Assembly: GCF_005080825.1 (NCBI RefSeq) | Contig: NZ_CP034852.1 | Span: 136,203 to 200,202, forward strand | Reading direction: 5' to 3' | From: Buchnera aphidicola (Thelaxes californica) | GTDB taxonomy: Bacteria > Pseudomonadota > Gammaproteobacteria > Enterobacterales > Enterobacteriaceae | DNA: 64,000 bases | In this document: positions 33,141-42,097 of the stretch, one piece after another | Layout of the letters: each line of letters starts with the position of its first letter | Numbering within the stretch: the stretch's first letter is position 1 | Program-made: the position numbers and the translations under genes | Notes under the pieces: model-generated | Told to the model about the DNA's origin: nothing | The model's database searches: none | The model's input: only the letters and a program-made list of their open reading frames with translations

Positions 33141-33340
33141 TAGATTATTCCTTTTTTAAAATGTTATTTTTTTTATACATTTTGAAAATGATAATTGTTA
33201 TTATTTGATTTTTTATTTTTTTAAAAAATATATAATTTTAATAATAATGGTAATTTTTATTATTTAACAAAAATTTGTTCTATTGTATTTTGTTTATTAT
33301 TAATATTATACTTTTTTAAAAAAATATTATTTAGGAAATT

Positions 33341-34006
33341 ATGATTATGCAGAAAATATTTACTTGGAAAGATATTTTAAAATATGAAATAAAAAAAAAA
33401 TATTTTATAGACATTTTACAATATATTAAAAACGAGCGTCATAATAAAACGATTTTTCCTTCGGAAAAGAATGTTTTTCAAGCATTTAATATTACTAATT
33501 TTAGTAGTATTAAAGTTGTTATAGTTGGTCAAGATCCTTATTTTCGAATAGGTCAAGCTCATGGATTAGCTTTTTCAACTTTATCTAGACAATTCTTACC
33601 TCCTTCATTAAAAAACATTTTTTTAGAAATTAAACGTGATTTACCTGATTTTAAATATCCAAATCATGGAAATTTAATAAATTGGGCATATCAAGGTGTT
33701 TTTTTAATAAATAGAGTATTAACAGTGGAAGAAGGAAAACCACATTCTCATGCTAAAATAGGTTGGAATATATTTACAAATCAAGTTATTTCTGTAATTA
33801 ATTTTTTTTTAAAGGGTGTTATTTTTTTGTTATGGGGGAGGTATGCAAAATTGTTAAAGCCATTAATTGATCAAGATAAACATTTTGTTTTACAGACTTC
33901 GCATCCTTCACCTTTGTCTGTACATAAAGGTTTTTCTGGATGCTGTCATTTTTCTCAGGTAAATAAATTATTATTATTGCAAAAAAAAACACCAATAATA
34001 TGGTAA
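33341..34006 (+). CDS. ung: Uracil-DNA glycosylase
   Basis: Removes uracil from DNA, a repair step relevant to C-to-T change in an A/T-biased genome. The product has 221 residues (E. coli 229). The catalytic Asp lies in VVIVGQDPYF, followed by GQAHGLAFS. The uracil-specificity Asn lies in LINRVLTV, and the catalytic His in HPSPLSVHKGFSGC. The residue after GQDPY, usually His, is Phe here. Two nearby ATG codons (33341 and 33347) are both possible starts after TTAGGAAATT; the first is chosen. It is one of the few DNA-repair genes in the window. Confidence 0.97.
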   Translation: MIMQKIFTWKDILKYEIKKKYFIDILQYIKNERHNKTIFPSEKNVFQAFNITNFSSIKVVIVGQDPYFRIGQAHGLAFSTLSRQFLPPSLKNIFLEIKRDLPDFKYPNHGNLINWAYQGVFLINRVLTVEEGKPHSHAKIGWNIFTNQVISVINFFLKGVIFLLWGRYAKLLKPLIDQDKHFVLQTSHPSPLSVHKGFSGCCHFSQVNKLLLLQKKTPIIW

Positions 34007-34018
34007 TTGTATAATTTT

Positions 34019-34046
34019 TATTTTTATATTTAAATGTATAAAAATA
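34019..34046. terminator. Hairpin between convergent ung and grpE
   Basis: TATTTTTATA (34019-34028) and TATAAAAATA (34037-34046) form a perfect 10-bp stem with an 8-nt loop. T tracts lie downstream on the plus strand. It is likely to serve ung and possibly grpE. Confidence 0.5.
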
Positions 34047-34083
34047 CAATCAATTTTTTTCTATTATTCTTTCAATCTGATTT

Positions 34084-34650
34084 TTATTTTTCATATACTT
34101 CAACGATAGCTGGACTTAAAATAACATCACCGAAAGAATATCCATTTTGTATTATTTTATTTATATATTGTGGTTGTCCTGAATCAATAAAATTTTTTTT
34201 TTGATTGATTTTATGTATTTTTTTATTAAATAGTTCGTTAACTTTTCCTTCTTGTTTTATTTTAAATTGAAAAAAAGTATTTAACATAGTTTTAAAAATT
34301 AATTTTATTCCTAAAATTGTATTTTGATTATATTTTTCAATATTTTTTTTATTTTTATAAAGATTTTTTAATTGATTAGCGATAGGAATAATTTTTTTCA
34401 TAAAAAGAATGAATTGTTCATCTTTTATATATTTTTTTTTTATTTCATTTTTTTTTATGATATTTTCAATTTCTGCTTGAGCACGTAACTTTATATTTTT
34501 TTTTTTTTTTTGTAATATTTTAATTTCTTCGTTTAATTCTAAAATTGTTTTTTCTAATGGTTCAAGATGTTTTTTTTTTATTAATGTCTCTTCATTTTTT
34601 TTGTTTACTTTTGAGTTGTTTGTTGTTACACAATCTTGTTTATTTTCCAT
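34084..34650 (-). CDS. grpE: Nucleotide exchange factor GrpE
   Basis: GrpE releases ADP from DnaK, completing the DnaK-DnaJ-GrpE cycle together with the dnaK operon at the left of the window. The product has 188 residues (E. coli about 197). The N-terminal coiled coil (about 30-80) is very Lys/Glu-rich and includes LRAQAEIENIIKK, matching the family's RxxAExEN pattern. The C-terminal beta domain ends IIQNGYSFGDVILSPAIVEVYEK. An A16 run at 34496-34511 (minus strand) encodes Lys residues in the coiled coil, the longest adenine run I noticed in a coding region here. A promoter is proposed upstream. Confidence 0.95.
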   Translation of the reverse strand: MENKQDCVTTNNSKVNKKNEETLIKKKHLEPLEKTILELNEEIKILQKKKKNIKLRAQAEIENIIKKNEIKKKYIKDEQFILFMKKIIPIANQLKNLYKNKKNIEKYNQNTILGIKLIFKTMLNTFFQFKIKQEGKVNELFNKKIHKINQKKNFIDSGQPQYINKIIQNGYSFGDVILSPAIVEVYEK

Positions 34651-34703
34651 ATTTCTTTAAAACTCCTTATTCAATGATTAGAGTATTTAAAATTCCTTAA
34701 TAT

Positions 34704-34732
34704 ATTATGAATCTTTTTTGAAAAATTTTCAA
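34704..34732 (-). promoter_or_regulatory. Putative sigma-70 promoter of grpE
   Basis: On the minus strand TTGAAA (34732-34727), a 17-bp spacer and CATAAT (34709-34704) lie about 55 bp upstream of the grpE ATG. I see no sigma-32 -10 box (CCCCAT) here, in contrast to dnaK. With this A/T content chance matches are common. Confidence 0.45.
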
Positions 34733-35167
34733 CTGTATTTAGAATTTTATTAAATTACTAAAAATGTTGTTTTATTTATAAAACATTTAATCAATAGATT
34801 ATTGAAGAAAATATTATATCTTATATCGTCATTACACAAAAATAATATTATTTTTTTTATATATGAAATATGAATATGTATTATTGATAATATATAAATA
34901 TTTAATAAAATTTAATTTTGTATTTATTTAAAATTTTTCATGTTTTTATATCAAAAAAATATGTTTTTTATGAATATTAACAATAAATACAATAAAAAAA
35001 TAAATTTATATATAAAATTGAATTAATTCAATATATTTTGTTACAAATTTTAAAGAAAAAAATATTAGAATATTTAATATTAGATATGAAATTTATAATG
35101 AAGTGTAATATTTTTAATTATAAGTGCAATATTTTATAATAAATAATTGTTAATACAAAATTTTATA
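34733..35167. other. Non-coding spacer upstream of grpE, downstream of ssrA
   Basis: A 435-bp A/T-rich stretch with no supported gene, no tRNA-like element and no clear terminator for the tmRNA gene, whose 3' end is at its right edge. Confidence 0.6.
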
Positions 35168-35550
35168 TGGAGCTGGCGGGATTTGAACCCGCGTCCAAAA
35201 ATTCTAGAATTAAGGTTCTACATGCTTATTCTATTTTTTAAAAAACTATAAATATTCTAAAAAAAATATAGAAAAAAATGATTTAGATATTTATCTTACT
35301 AATATTTTAATATATAGGTAGTAAGAATGCTACATATTATCTCTTATTTGAATATGACCTTTCTACAACTTTTTAAATTTTGTCAAGAGAATCAATTTAA
35401 AATGAAAGGGCTTTAAAACAGTTTTTTAAGCTGCTAAAGCGTAATTTTTTTTGTTTGCAACTATATTTTTACGGTTTTTTACGAGGCCACCGTTCCTCGG
35501 CATGCATCTGTAATTTTTTGATATTTTTGTCGAATCCAATTATCAGCCCC
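35168..35550 (-). ncRNA. ssrA: Transfer-messenger RNA (tmRNA)
   Basis: The tmRNA frees stalled ribosomes and adds a degradation tag. On the minus strand the 5' end reads GGGGCTGATAATTGGATTCGAC and the 3' end CGCGGGTTCAAATCCCGCCAGCTCCA, with CCA encoded. GGGGCUG pairs with CAGCUCC to form the acceptor stem, including the G3-U70 wobble that identifies an alanyl-tRNA mimic. The T arm has GTTCAAATC. The reading frame at 35458-35426 starts at resume codon GCA and encodes ANKKNYALAA followed by TAA. Total length is 383 nt. The 5' pseudoknot portion has GC-rich TGCCGAGGAACGGTGGCCTCG; the region after the tag is strongly A/U-drifted. Confidence 0.97.
35426..35458 (-). other. tmRNA tag-peptide frame (ANKKNYALAA)
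   Basis: Ten sense codons from GCA to GCT then TAA. The C-terminal YALAA is the usual proteolysis signal. The first residues ANKK replace ANDE of the E. coli tag, making it basic rather than acidic. Confidence 0.93.
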
Positions 35551-35562
35551 AGTTTTTTTGCT

Positions 35563-35590
35563 ATTATATATAATAATTTTATTATATTAA
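35563..35590 (-). promoter_or_regulatory. Possible ssrA promoter
   Basis: TATAAT on the minus strand (35568-35563) lies 12 nt before the mature 5' end. A weak TTAATA is 16 bp upstream as -35. Plausible by position, but the match is not distinctive in this composition. Confidence 0.35.
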
Positions 35591-35684
35591 CTGATTATTT
35601 TTTTAAAGTCTATGTATTTATTATAATAATTATAATTACATTTTTTAAAACATGATTTTAGATTTATGACATTAAGGAATTTTT

Positions 35685-36014
35685 ATGAATACTTATAAAG
35701 TTATTAAAGAACAAATTAGATCAAATCCTATTTTGATTTATATGAAAGGAACACCAGAACATCCTAATTGTGGTTTTTCAGCACAAGCAATAAATATATT
35801 AAAAACATGTAACATTCGTTTTGCTTTTGTTGATGTATTACAACATCCATCTATTCGTTTAGAATTACCTAAATATTCTAATTGGCCTACTTTTCCACAA
35901 TTATGGGTTTCGGGGGAATTAATAGGAGGTTGTAATATTATTCAAGAGTTATCATCTTCTGGAGAATTGAAACGAATTTTAGAAAAAACATTTTCAGAAC
36001 AACAATCTGAGTAA
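35685..36014 (+). CDS. grxD: Monothiol glutaredoxin
   Basis: CGFS-type glutaredoxin that carries or transfers [2Fe-2S] clusters with glutathione. The product has 109 residues (E. coli 115). The active-site motif is NCGFSAQA (about residue 28), preceded by ILIYMKGTPEHP. WPTFPQLWVSGELIGGCNII carries the cis-Pro and glutathione-binding residues. It has an AAGGAATTTTT ribosome-binding site. Together with erpA at 57009 it represents Fe-S cluster delivery, fitting the many clusters of complex I. Confidence 0.98.
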   Translation: MNTYKVIKEQIRSNPILIYMKGTPEHPNCGFSAQAINILKTCNIRFAFVDVLQHPSIRLELPKYSNWPTFPQLWVSGELIGGCNIIQELSSSGELKRILEKTFSEQQSE

Positions 36015-36093
36015 ATCTTTTTTATTTATTTGATAATATTTTTTATTAATTTAGTGGTTTTATTTAAATAATTATTAAAAATATTTTATTTTT

Positions 36094-36133
36094 TATCAGT
36101 ATTAACTAAAAAAATTTTTAGTTAATACTGATA
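36094..36133. terminator. Long perfect hairpin between grxD and rnt
   Basis: TATCAGTATTAACTAAAAA (36094-36112) and its exact complement (36115-36133) give a 19-bp stem around AA. It lies between convergent grxD and rnt. The T-run is inside the stem rather than after it, so it may act as an RNA 3'-end stabiliser as well as a terminator. Confidence 0.65.
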
Positions 36134-36268
36134 TTATTACCATTTTTTGATTGCATATAAAAATGTTTATAAATTATAATAATAAAATTATTCTATTATA
36201 TATAGAAATATATTTTTAAATATTTTTTTAATGTATATTATTAATATAATAAATAAGAATTACTATTC

Positions 36269-36907
36269 TTAATAGTTATTAGGTGGCCACCCTCCTATTC
36301 TTTTTAAACGGTTAACTAATTCACAAAATAGATTTGCTGTTTGTGTTGTATCATATAATGCAGAATGTGCTTGACTATTATCAAAGTTTAATCCAGCTTT
36401 TTTACATGCTTTTGATAAAACAGTTTGTCCAAGAATTAATCCACTTAAAGATGCAGTATCAAAAGTTGCAAAAGGGTGAAAAGGATTACTTTCAATATTT
36501 GTGCGTTCTATTGCAGCCATTAAAAAATTATAATCAAACATAGCATTATGTGCTACGATAATTGCTTTACTACATTTAGTTTCTTTAATTCCTTGATGAA
36601 TTAATTGAAAAATTTTTTTCAATGCTTGTATTTCACTAATTGCACCTCTTAATGGGTTAAAAGGATCAATTTTATTAAAAGTTAATGCATTTTTATTAAT
36701 TAAAGATCCAATAAATGGTTGTATGTGAAAATGGATAGTTTTTTCTTTATATATCCATCCTAATTTATCCATTCTTAAAGTAATTGCTGCAATTTCTAAT
36801 AATGCATGTTTTTTAGGATTAAATCCGGCAGTTTCAATATCAATAATCACAGGATAAAAACTTCTAAATCTTTGGTTTAAAGAACAAGAATTTACATCTT
36901 TAGACAT
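36269..36907 (-). CDS. rnt: Ribonuclease T
   Basis: 3'-5' exoribonuclease of the DEDD family that trims tRNA and other stable RNA 3' ends. The product has 212 residues (E. coli 215). The exonuclease motifs are [10 protein letters not shown] (Asp and Glu ligands, about residues 22-25), [12 protein letters not shown] and [12 protein letters not shown] with the catalytic His and Asp. A 15-nt T run lies just upstream of the start. Confidence 0.98.
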   Translation of the reverse strand: MSKDVNSCSLNQRFRSFYPVIIDIETAGFNPKKHALLEIAAITLRMDKLGWIYKEKTIHFHIQPFIGSLINKNALTFNKIDPFNPLRGAISEIQALKKIFQLIHQGIKETKCSKAIIVAHNAMFDYNFLMAAIERTNIESNPFHPFATFDTASLSGLILGQTVLSKACKKAGLNFDNSQAHSALYDTTQTANLFCELVNRLKRIGGWPPNNY

Positions 36908-37336
36908 ATATGTAACTCATCTTTTTTTTTTTTTTTACTTTGAATTGTATATTGTTATAAAATAACATGTTCAGTTATAATTGTTTATAGAATTGTTATA
37001 TCTTTACTAAATTTTTTTTTTAATTTTTATTTTTTTCACATTTTTTATATTTTTGTTAAATTTTATTTTATAAAAAATGTTTAAAAAAGATATTTAAAAA
37101 ATTGTATTAAAAATTTTAAAAAATAATAAAACTGATAATTTTATAATATTAAATTAATAATTTTTGTGTAATTTTTATTAGATTTTTATAAAAAAGTTAT
37201 TTTTTTTTGAATATAATAATGATATTATCAAAAATTTTTTTTTAAAATTTATTTATTTTATTTAAATTAATTTTTTTAACATTAGTTAATATTGAATTAA
37301 AAATTCAATTTCATTTAAAATAAAAAGGATAAATAT
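36908..37336. other. 429-bp spacer rnt-sodA
   Basis: Divergent intergenic region with no gene or RNA signal seen. It has many A/T homopolymers, including T15 at 36922-36936, and the small inverted repeat TTGAATTAAAAATTCAA upstream of sodA. An AAAAGGATAAAT ribosome-binding site precedes sodA. Confidence 0.55.
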
Positions 37337-37996
37337 ATGAGTTATGTTTTACCAAAATTAAAATATGCATATGATAGCTTCGAACCTTTTATTGATACAG
37401 AAACTATGATTATACATCATACAAAACATCATCAAACTTATATAGATAATACAAATATGATGATTAAAAAGATGAACTTATTACATAAAAATATAGATCA
37501 AATTATTATGCATTTGAGAGACATTAAAAATTCAAACAATTTAGATAATGATTATATTTTTTTAAAAAATAATATTGGTGGACATATTAATCATAGTATA
37601 TTTTGGAGTTTATTAAAAAGAGGTACTGTATTAAGGGGTCGTTTAAAAAATCAAATAGAACAAGATTTTAATTCTTTTGATAATTTTAAACAAATGTTTG
37701 AAAAAGTAGCAATAAGTCACTTTGGTTCAGGATGGGTATGGTTAGTAGAAAGAAAAAAAAAGTTATATATTGAAAGTACTATCAATCAAGATAATCCTTT
37801 AATAGATTCTCTAATCTCAAAAACATATGGATATCCTATTTTTGGTTTAGATATTTGGGAACATGCATATTATTTAAAATATAAAAATAGAAGAATGGAT
37901 TATATTCAGTCTTTTTGGCAAATATTAAATTGGGATGAAGTGATTTTTCGTTTTGAAAAATGTTTTTGTTCTTCACAAAATATCAATATATTTTAA
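37337..37996 (+). CDS. sodA: Superoxide dismutase [Mn]
   Basis: Dismutates superoxide in the cytosol. The product has 219 residues (E. coli 206), longer through small insertions and a C-terminal extension. The metal ligands are His in MIIHHTKHHQTY, His in GGHINHSIFW, and Asp and His in LDIWEHAYYLKY. TINQDNPL carries the Gln typical of the Mn type, and FGSGWVWLV is conserved. With ahpC and grxD it forms the visible oxidative-stress set. The pth gene starts 12 bp downstream, so the two are probably co-transcribed. Confidence 0.97.
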   Translation: MSYVLPKLKYAYDSFEPFIDTETMIIHHTKHHQTYIDNTNMMIKKMNLLHKNIDQIIMHLRDIKNSNNLDNDYIFLKNNIGGHINHSIFWSLLKRGTVLRGRLKNQIEQDFNSFDNFKQMFEKVAISHFGSGWVWLVERKKKLYIESTINQDNPLIDSLISKTYGYPIFGLDIWEHAYYLKYKNRRMDYIQSFWQILNWDEVIFRFEKCFCSSQNINIF

Positions 37997-38008
37997 AAGA
38001 GGTGTATT

Positions 38009-38574
38009 TTGAATTTAATAAAAATTATTATTGGATTAGGAAATCCAAATATTCAATATAAAGAAACTAGACATAACTTAGGTGCTTCATTAATTTATAC
38101 ATATGCACAACATAACAATGTGAACATGGTTGAAAAAAAAAATTTTTAGGATATATTGGTACAGTAAAAAAATTTAAAAATAATGCGTATATATTTACTC
38201 CAAATACATATATGAATAAAAGTGGAGATGCTTTATCAAATATATTACATTTTTTTAATATTTCTCTGGAAAACATTTTAATTGTACATGATGATTTAGA
38301 TCTTAAAATAGGACAATTAAAATTTAAATATTCTATAGGAAGTAGCGGACATAATGGTTTACGCAGCATAATTATTTCATTAAGAAAGTTTTTTTCTCAT
38401 GTTGATTTAAAATCTCTATTTTTTCATAGAATATGTATAGGTATTGGTCGTCCTAATTCTAGAAAAAATGTTAGTTCATTTGTACTTACTTGTCCCTCAA
38501 AATATGAAAAAGAAATATTATCGACATCGATACAGCAAGCAATGAAATTTATTGATACTTTTATTCAACAATAA
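38009..38574 (+). CDS. pth: Peptidyl-tRNA hydrolase, interrupted by poly(A) frameshift
   Basis: Pth recycles peptidyl-tRNA dropped from ribosomes and is essential in E. coli. Translation from TTG at 38009, after an AAGAGGTG ribosome-binding site, gives IIIGLGNPNIQY and ETRHNLGA with the catalytic His. It then stops at 38147 just after an A10 run (38133-38142). One added A restores the frame into KFLGYIG, then TPNTYMNKSG, VHDDLDLKIGQLKFK, GSSGHNGLRSII and RICIGIGRP, ending at 38574 with the usual length of about 188 residues. Apart from the run nothing is damaged, which suggests rescue by polymerase slippage, or a sequencing indel. The poor TTG start is also notable. Confidence 0.9.
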
Positions 38575-38663
38575 ATATATAATTAAATATAGTATTAGTA
38601 CTATAAATAGTATATGTGTATCACAATTTATGCATTATTAATCATTTTTTTATGGAATATAAA

Positions 38664-39746
38664 ATGGGATTTAAATGTGGTTTAATTGGTTTACCGAATG
38701 TTGGTAAATCCACTTTATTTAATATTTTAACACAATCTAATGTTCCATCAGAAAATTATCCATTTTGTACGATTGAACCTAATATTTCTATTGTTCCAGT
38801 GTTTGATCATCGATTAAAAACATTACAAAAAATTGTATTTTCTAAAAATGTTGTTCCGACAACAATGGAATTTGTAGATATTGCAGGTTTAGTAAAAAAC
38901 GCACATTCAGGAGAAGGATTAGGTAATCAATTTTTACAAAATATTAGAAATGTAGATGCTTTAGTTCATGTCGTTCGATGTTTTTTGGAAAAAAATATTG
39001 TGCATTGTTATGATCAAATTAATCCTATTCAAGATATAGAATTAATTTTACTAGAATTAATTTTTGCTGATATTTACTTTTGTGAATTAGAATTAAAAAG
39101 CTTTGAAAAACAAATTAAAAAAAAAAATAGTGAGTTAATTAAACAGAAAATTACGTTATTATCTAAATGTTTAACTCATTTAAAAAAACAAAAAATGTTA
39201 AAGTCGTTAATATTAAATGATATAGAAGAAATAATAATTTCTTCTTTTAATTTTATTACTAAAAAACCAATAATGTATATTGCAAATATTAGTAAAATTA
39301 AAAGTAATACTCCTAATTTAGATTTATTTAATAATTTTTGTAAAAAAAATAACACAGAAATTATTCAATTATGCATTGAATATGAAAAACAAAAAATTTT
39401 ATGTGATAATAAAATTAAAAAAAATTGGAAAAATAATAATAATTCTGTAATACAAAAAATTATTCTTTCTGGTTATAAATTATTAAATTTAAATACTTTT
39501 TTTACTGTAGGTAAAAAAGAAATTAAAGCTTGGACATTAAAACATGGTGATAATATTACTGAAGCTGCAGGAAAAATTCATAGTGATATGAAACGAGGTT
39601 TTATTAGAGCACAAGTAATGTCATATGAAGATTTTATAAAATATAACGGAGAGATAGGAGTTAAAAAAATAGGAAAATATAGAACGGAAGGAAAAAAATA
39701 TATTGTACAAGATGGTGATATTATTAATATTTTATTTAATGTATGA
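38664..39746 (+). CDS. ychF: Redox-regulated ATPase YchF (Obg family)
   Basis: Ribosome-associated P-loop ATPase of the Obg family. The start ATG at 38664 gives MGFKCGLIGLPNVGKSTLF, identical in layout to E. coli (363 residues); an upstream in-frame ATG would add unconserved residues. The product has 360 residues. Motifs: Walker A GLPNVGKST, Walker B region FVDIAGLV, GEGLGNQFL, and the C-terminal TGS domain with FTVGKKEIKAW and GAKIHSDMKRGFIRA-like sequence (here AAGKIHSDMKRGFIRA). In many enterobacteria it is paired with pth, as here (89 bp apart). Confidence 0.97.
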   Translation: MGFKCGLIGLPNVGKSTLFNILTQSNVPSENYPFCTIEPNISIVPVFDHRLKTLQKIVFSKNVVPTTMEFVDIAGLVKNAHSGEGLGNQFLQNIRNVDALVHVVRCFLEKNIVHCYDQINPIQDIELILLELIFADIYFCELELKSFEKQIKKKNSELIKQKITLLSKCLTHLKKQKMLKSLILNDIEEIIISSFNFITKKPIMYIANISKIKSNTPNLDLFNNFCKKNNTEIIQLCIEYEKQKILCDNKIKKNWKNNNNSVIQKIILSGYKLLNLNTFFTVGKKEIKAWTLKHGDNITEAAGKIHSDMKRGFIRAQVMSYEDFIKYNGEIGVKKIGKYRTEGKKYIVQDGDIINILFNV

Positions 39747-39785
39747 TTTTTTATTTTTTTAAATCATTATTAATAATTAATTGAA

Positions 39786-39825
39786 AGCTAACAAAAAATA
39801 CTTTATTTAAAGATTTTTGTTAGCT
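39786..39825. terminator. Bidirectional terminator ychF / thrC
   Basis: AGCTAACAAAAA (39786-39797) pairs with TTTTTGTTAGCT (39814-39825), a perfect 12-bp stem. The loop itself can extend pairing (CTTTA/TAAAG). It lies between convergent ychF and thrC. Confidence 0.8.
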
Positions 39826-39850
39826 GTTTATTTATTATTATAAATAAATT

Positions 39851-41143
39851 TTATTTTTTTAAAAGAAAATCTTTGAGTGAGAAAAAGTTTGGCTTCATAT
39901 TATATGATAATGAAGGAAGGCTTATTCTATGCTGCAGAACATGAGGTATATTCATGTTAATATTTAATATTTTGTCAACAGTTTTTTTAAATTTAGAAGG
40001 ATGTGCTGTACCTAAAAATAAACCATATTCATGTTTTTTTAGTTGATCTTTTAATAGTTTATAAGCAATTGCTGCATGTGGTTCCGATATATATTTTAAT
40101 TTATATAAATTTAATAAAGTTTCTTTTGTTACATTATCAGATACACTTCCATAACCTAAAGATTTTAATTTCCATTTTTTTCTGTGAAATAATTCTTTTA
40201 CTCGAGTCCAATTATTTGGTTGACTAATATCCATTGCATTTGAAATTGTTGAAACTGTTTCTTTTGGATTCCAAATTCCTGTTTTTAAAAATCTTGGAAT
40301 TGTATCATTGGAATTAGTGGCTGCAATAAAAGATTTAATAGGTAAACCTAAAGATTTTGCTAATAATCCAGCAGTTAAATTACCAAAATTACCACAAGGA
40401 ACGGAAATAATTAATTCTTTTCTTTTATTATGTGGAACCATAGAAAATGCTTCAAAATAATAGCATATTTGTGCTAATAATCGACTTATATTAATAGAAT
40501 TAGCTGAATTTAATCCTGTTTTTTTTCTCAAATCTTTATCTTGAAAAGCTTGTTTTACTAATGTTTGGCATTCATCAAAACTTCCATTGATAGCTATTGT
40601 TGTTATATTTTCTCCTAAAGTACAGAACATTTTTTCTTGAAATTCACTAATTTTTCCTTTTGGAAAAAGGATTACAACACGTACATTTTTCATTTTATAA
40701 AAAGCATGTGCTACTGCTGCACCTGTATCTCCAGAAGTTGCGGTTAAAATAGTAACGTTTTCATCTTTATTTTGATTTAACAAAGATAGCATTTGAGCCA
40801 TAAATCGTGCTCCAAAATCTTTAAATGCTAAAGTTGGTCCATGAAATATTTCTAAACAAGAAATATTTTCTTCTACTTTTCTGACAATTGGTCCAGAAAA
40901 AGAAAACGCTTGTTTAACCTTATTAAATAGTTCTATTGTGTTAATTTCATCTCCTATAAACATTTCTAATATTTTACTACTTCTAGATATAAAATCCATT
41001 TCTAACAATTTTTCTAAATCAGATGAATCTATTTTTGGTAAATATGTAGGAAAAAATAAACCTTGATTTTTTCCTAATCCTAATGTTACCGCTTCAGCAA
41101 AACTAACTTGCTCTTCGTGATTTTTTAAATTATATAATTTCAT
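39851..41143 (-). CDS. thrC: Threonine synthase
   Basis: PLP enzyme converting O-phosphohomoserine to threonine, the last step of the pathway encoded by thrABC. The product has 430 residues (E. coli 428). The PLP lysine lies in GPTLAFKDFGARFMAQ (about residue 107). TATSGDTGAAVAHAF and the phosphate-binding SVPCGNFGNLTAG are conserved. It follows thrB by 3 bp on the minus strand. Threonine is an essential amino acid for the insect host, consistent with a nutritional role. Confidence 0.99.
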   Translation of the reverse strand: MKLYNLKNHEEQVSFAEAVTLGLGKNQGLFFPTYLPKIDSSDLEKLLEMDFISRSSKILEMFIGDEINTIELFNKVKQAFSFSGPIVRKVEENISCLEIFHGPTLAFKDFGARFMAQMLSLLNQNKDENVTILTATSGDTGAAVAHAFYKMKNVRVVILFPKGKISEFQEKMFCTLGENITTIAINGSFDECQTLVKQAFQDKDLRKKTGLNSANSINISRLLAQICYYFEAFSMVPHNKRKELIISVPCGNFGNLTAGLLAKSLGLPIKSFIAATNSNDTIPRFLKTGIWNPKETVSTISNAMDISQPNNWTRVKELFHRKKWKLKSLGYGSVSDNVTKETLLNLYKLKYISEPHAAIAYKLLKDQLKKHEYGLFLGTAHPSKFKKTVDKILNINMNIPHVLQHRISLPSLSYNMKPNFFSLKDFLLKK

Positions 41144-41146
41144 TGA

Positions 41147-42076
41147 TTAACCTATAATTTTAGTTCCAATATTATCTATTTTACAAATTTTTACAAACCC
41201 ATTTTTGTTTACAATATATTCTTCATTAATTTTTTTTTCAATTTTTATAGCAATATTTATATTGTCACATATTGCAAAAATGCTAGGTCCTGATCCAGAA
41301 ATACCGAATGACATTGCTCCGATATTCATAATTTTTTGTTTAATATTATTAAATTGAGGCATTAAGATGGTTCTATATGGTTCAGCAATTACATCTTTCA
41401 TCACTTGAGCTGCTAAATCATATTGCATAGTATGAGAAGCGTGTATAAAACTTGCAATATGTCTACTATGATCAATACAAATTTTTTTAGTATATTTTTT
41501 AGGTAATAGATTTCTAGATTCCATAGTGTTTATATTTATTCCTGGCCATGCTATTATCCAAAACCAATCATTACAATGAGGAATTTTTTGAGTAATATAT
41601 TTTTTTTCGTTAATAATTAATTGAATCCCTCCTAAATAACATGGAGCAACATTGTCATAATGAATAGTTCCAGAAATTAAACTTTCTAATTTACCCATTA
41701 AAATTAATAATTCATTATCATTTATAGGATGATTTAAAAAATTATTTAATCCTACTAAAGTGGCTACAACAGAACAAGCGCTAGAACCTAAACCGGAACC
41801 AATTGGCATATTTTTTTCTAATATTATTGATACAGAGATATCTTTTTTAATTTTTTTACAAAAATATAACCAACATTTCCATACTATATTTTCTGTAATA
41901 TCTGTAGGTAATTCATGTGAAAATTGTCCTATAGTTTTTAACGTAAATTGTTTTGATTTTTTGATTGTAATGCAATCTCCTAATAAAGATTTATCTATTG
42001 GATAAATAGCTGCTCCTAAAATGTCAAAACCTACATTTATGTTTCCTATAGAAGCTGGTGCATAAATTTTTATCAT
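41147..42076 (-). CDS. thrB: Homoserine kinase
   Basis: GHMP-family kinase phosphorylating homoserine. The product has 309 residues (E. coli 310). The ATP-binding motif [15 protein letters not shown] (about residues 90-104) and the C-terminal [15 protein letters not shown] are intact. It sits between thrA (21 bp upstream) and thrC (3 bp downstream). An AAAGGGAAA ribosome-binding site precedes the ATG. Confidence 0.99.
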   Translation of the reverse strand: MIKIYAPASIGNINVGFDILGAAIYPIDKSLLGDCITIKKSKQFTLKTIGQFSHELPTDITENIVWKCWLYFCKKIKKDISVSIILEKNMPIGSGLGSSACSVVATLVGLNNFLNHPINDNELLILMGKLESLISGTIHYDNVAPCYLGGIQLIINEKKYITQKIPHCNDWFWIIAWPGININTMESRNLLPKKYTKKICIDHSRHIASFIHASHTMQYDLAAQVMKDVIAEPYRTILMPQFNNIKQKIMNIGAMSFGISGSGPSIFAICDNINIAIKIEKKINEEYIVNKNGFVKICKIDNIGTKIIG

Positions 42077-42097
42077 AATATTTTTCCCTTTATTCTC

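Noticed and set aside
35455-35655. Plus-strand frame of 66 codons over the tmRNA 5' part
   Set aside because: Antisense to the tmRNA; the RNA gene explains all the GC-rich positions.
38067-38369. Minus-strand frame of 100 codons over pth
   Set aside because: The plus-strand pth blocks are conserved on both sides of the frameshift; the antisense frame matches no family.
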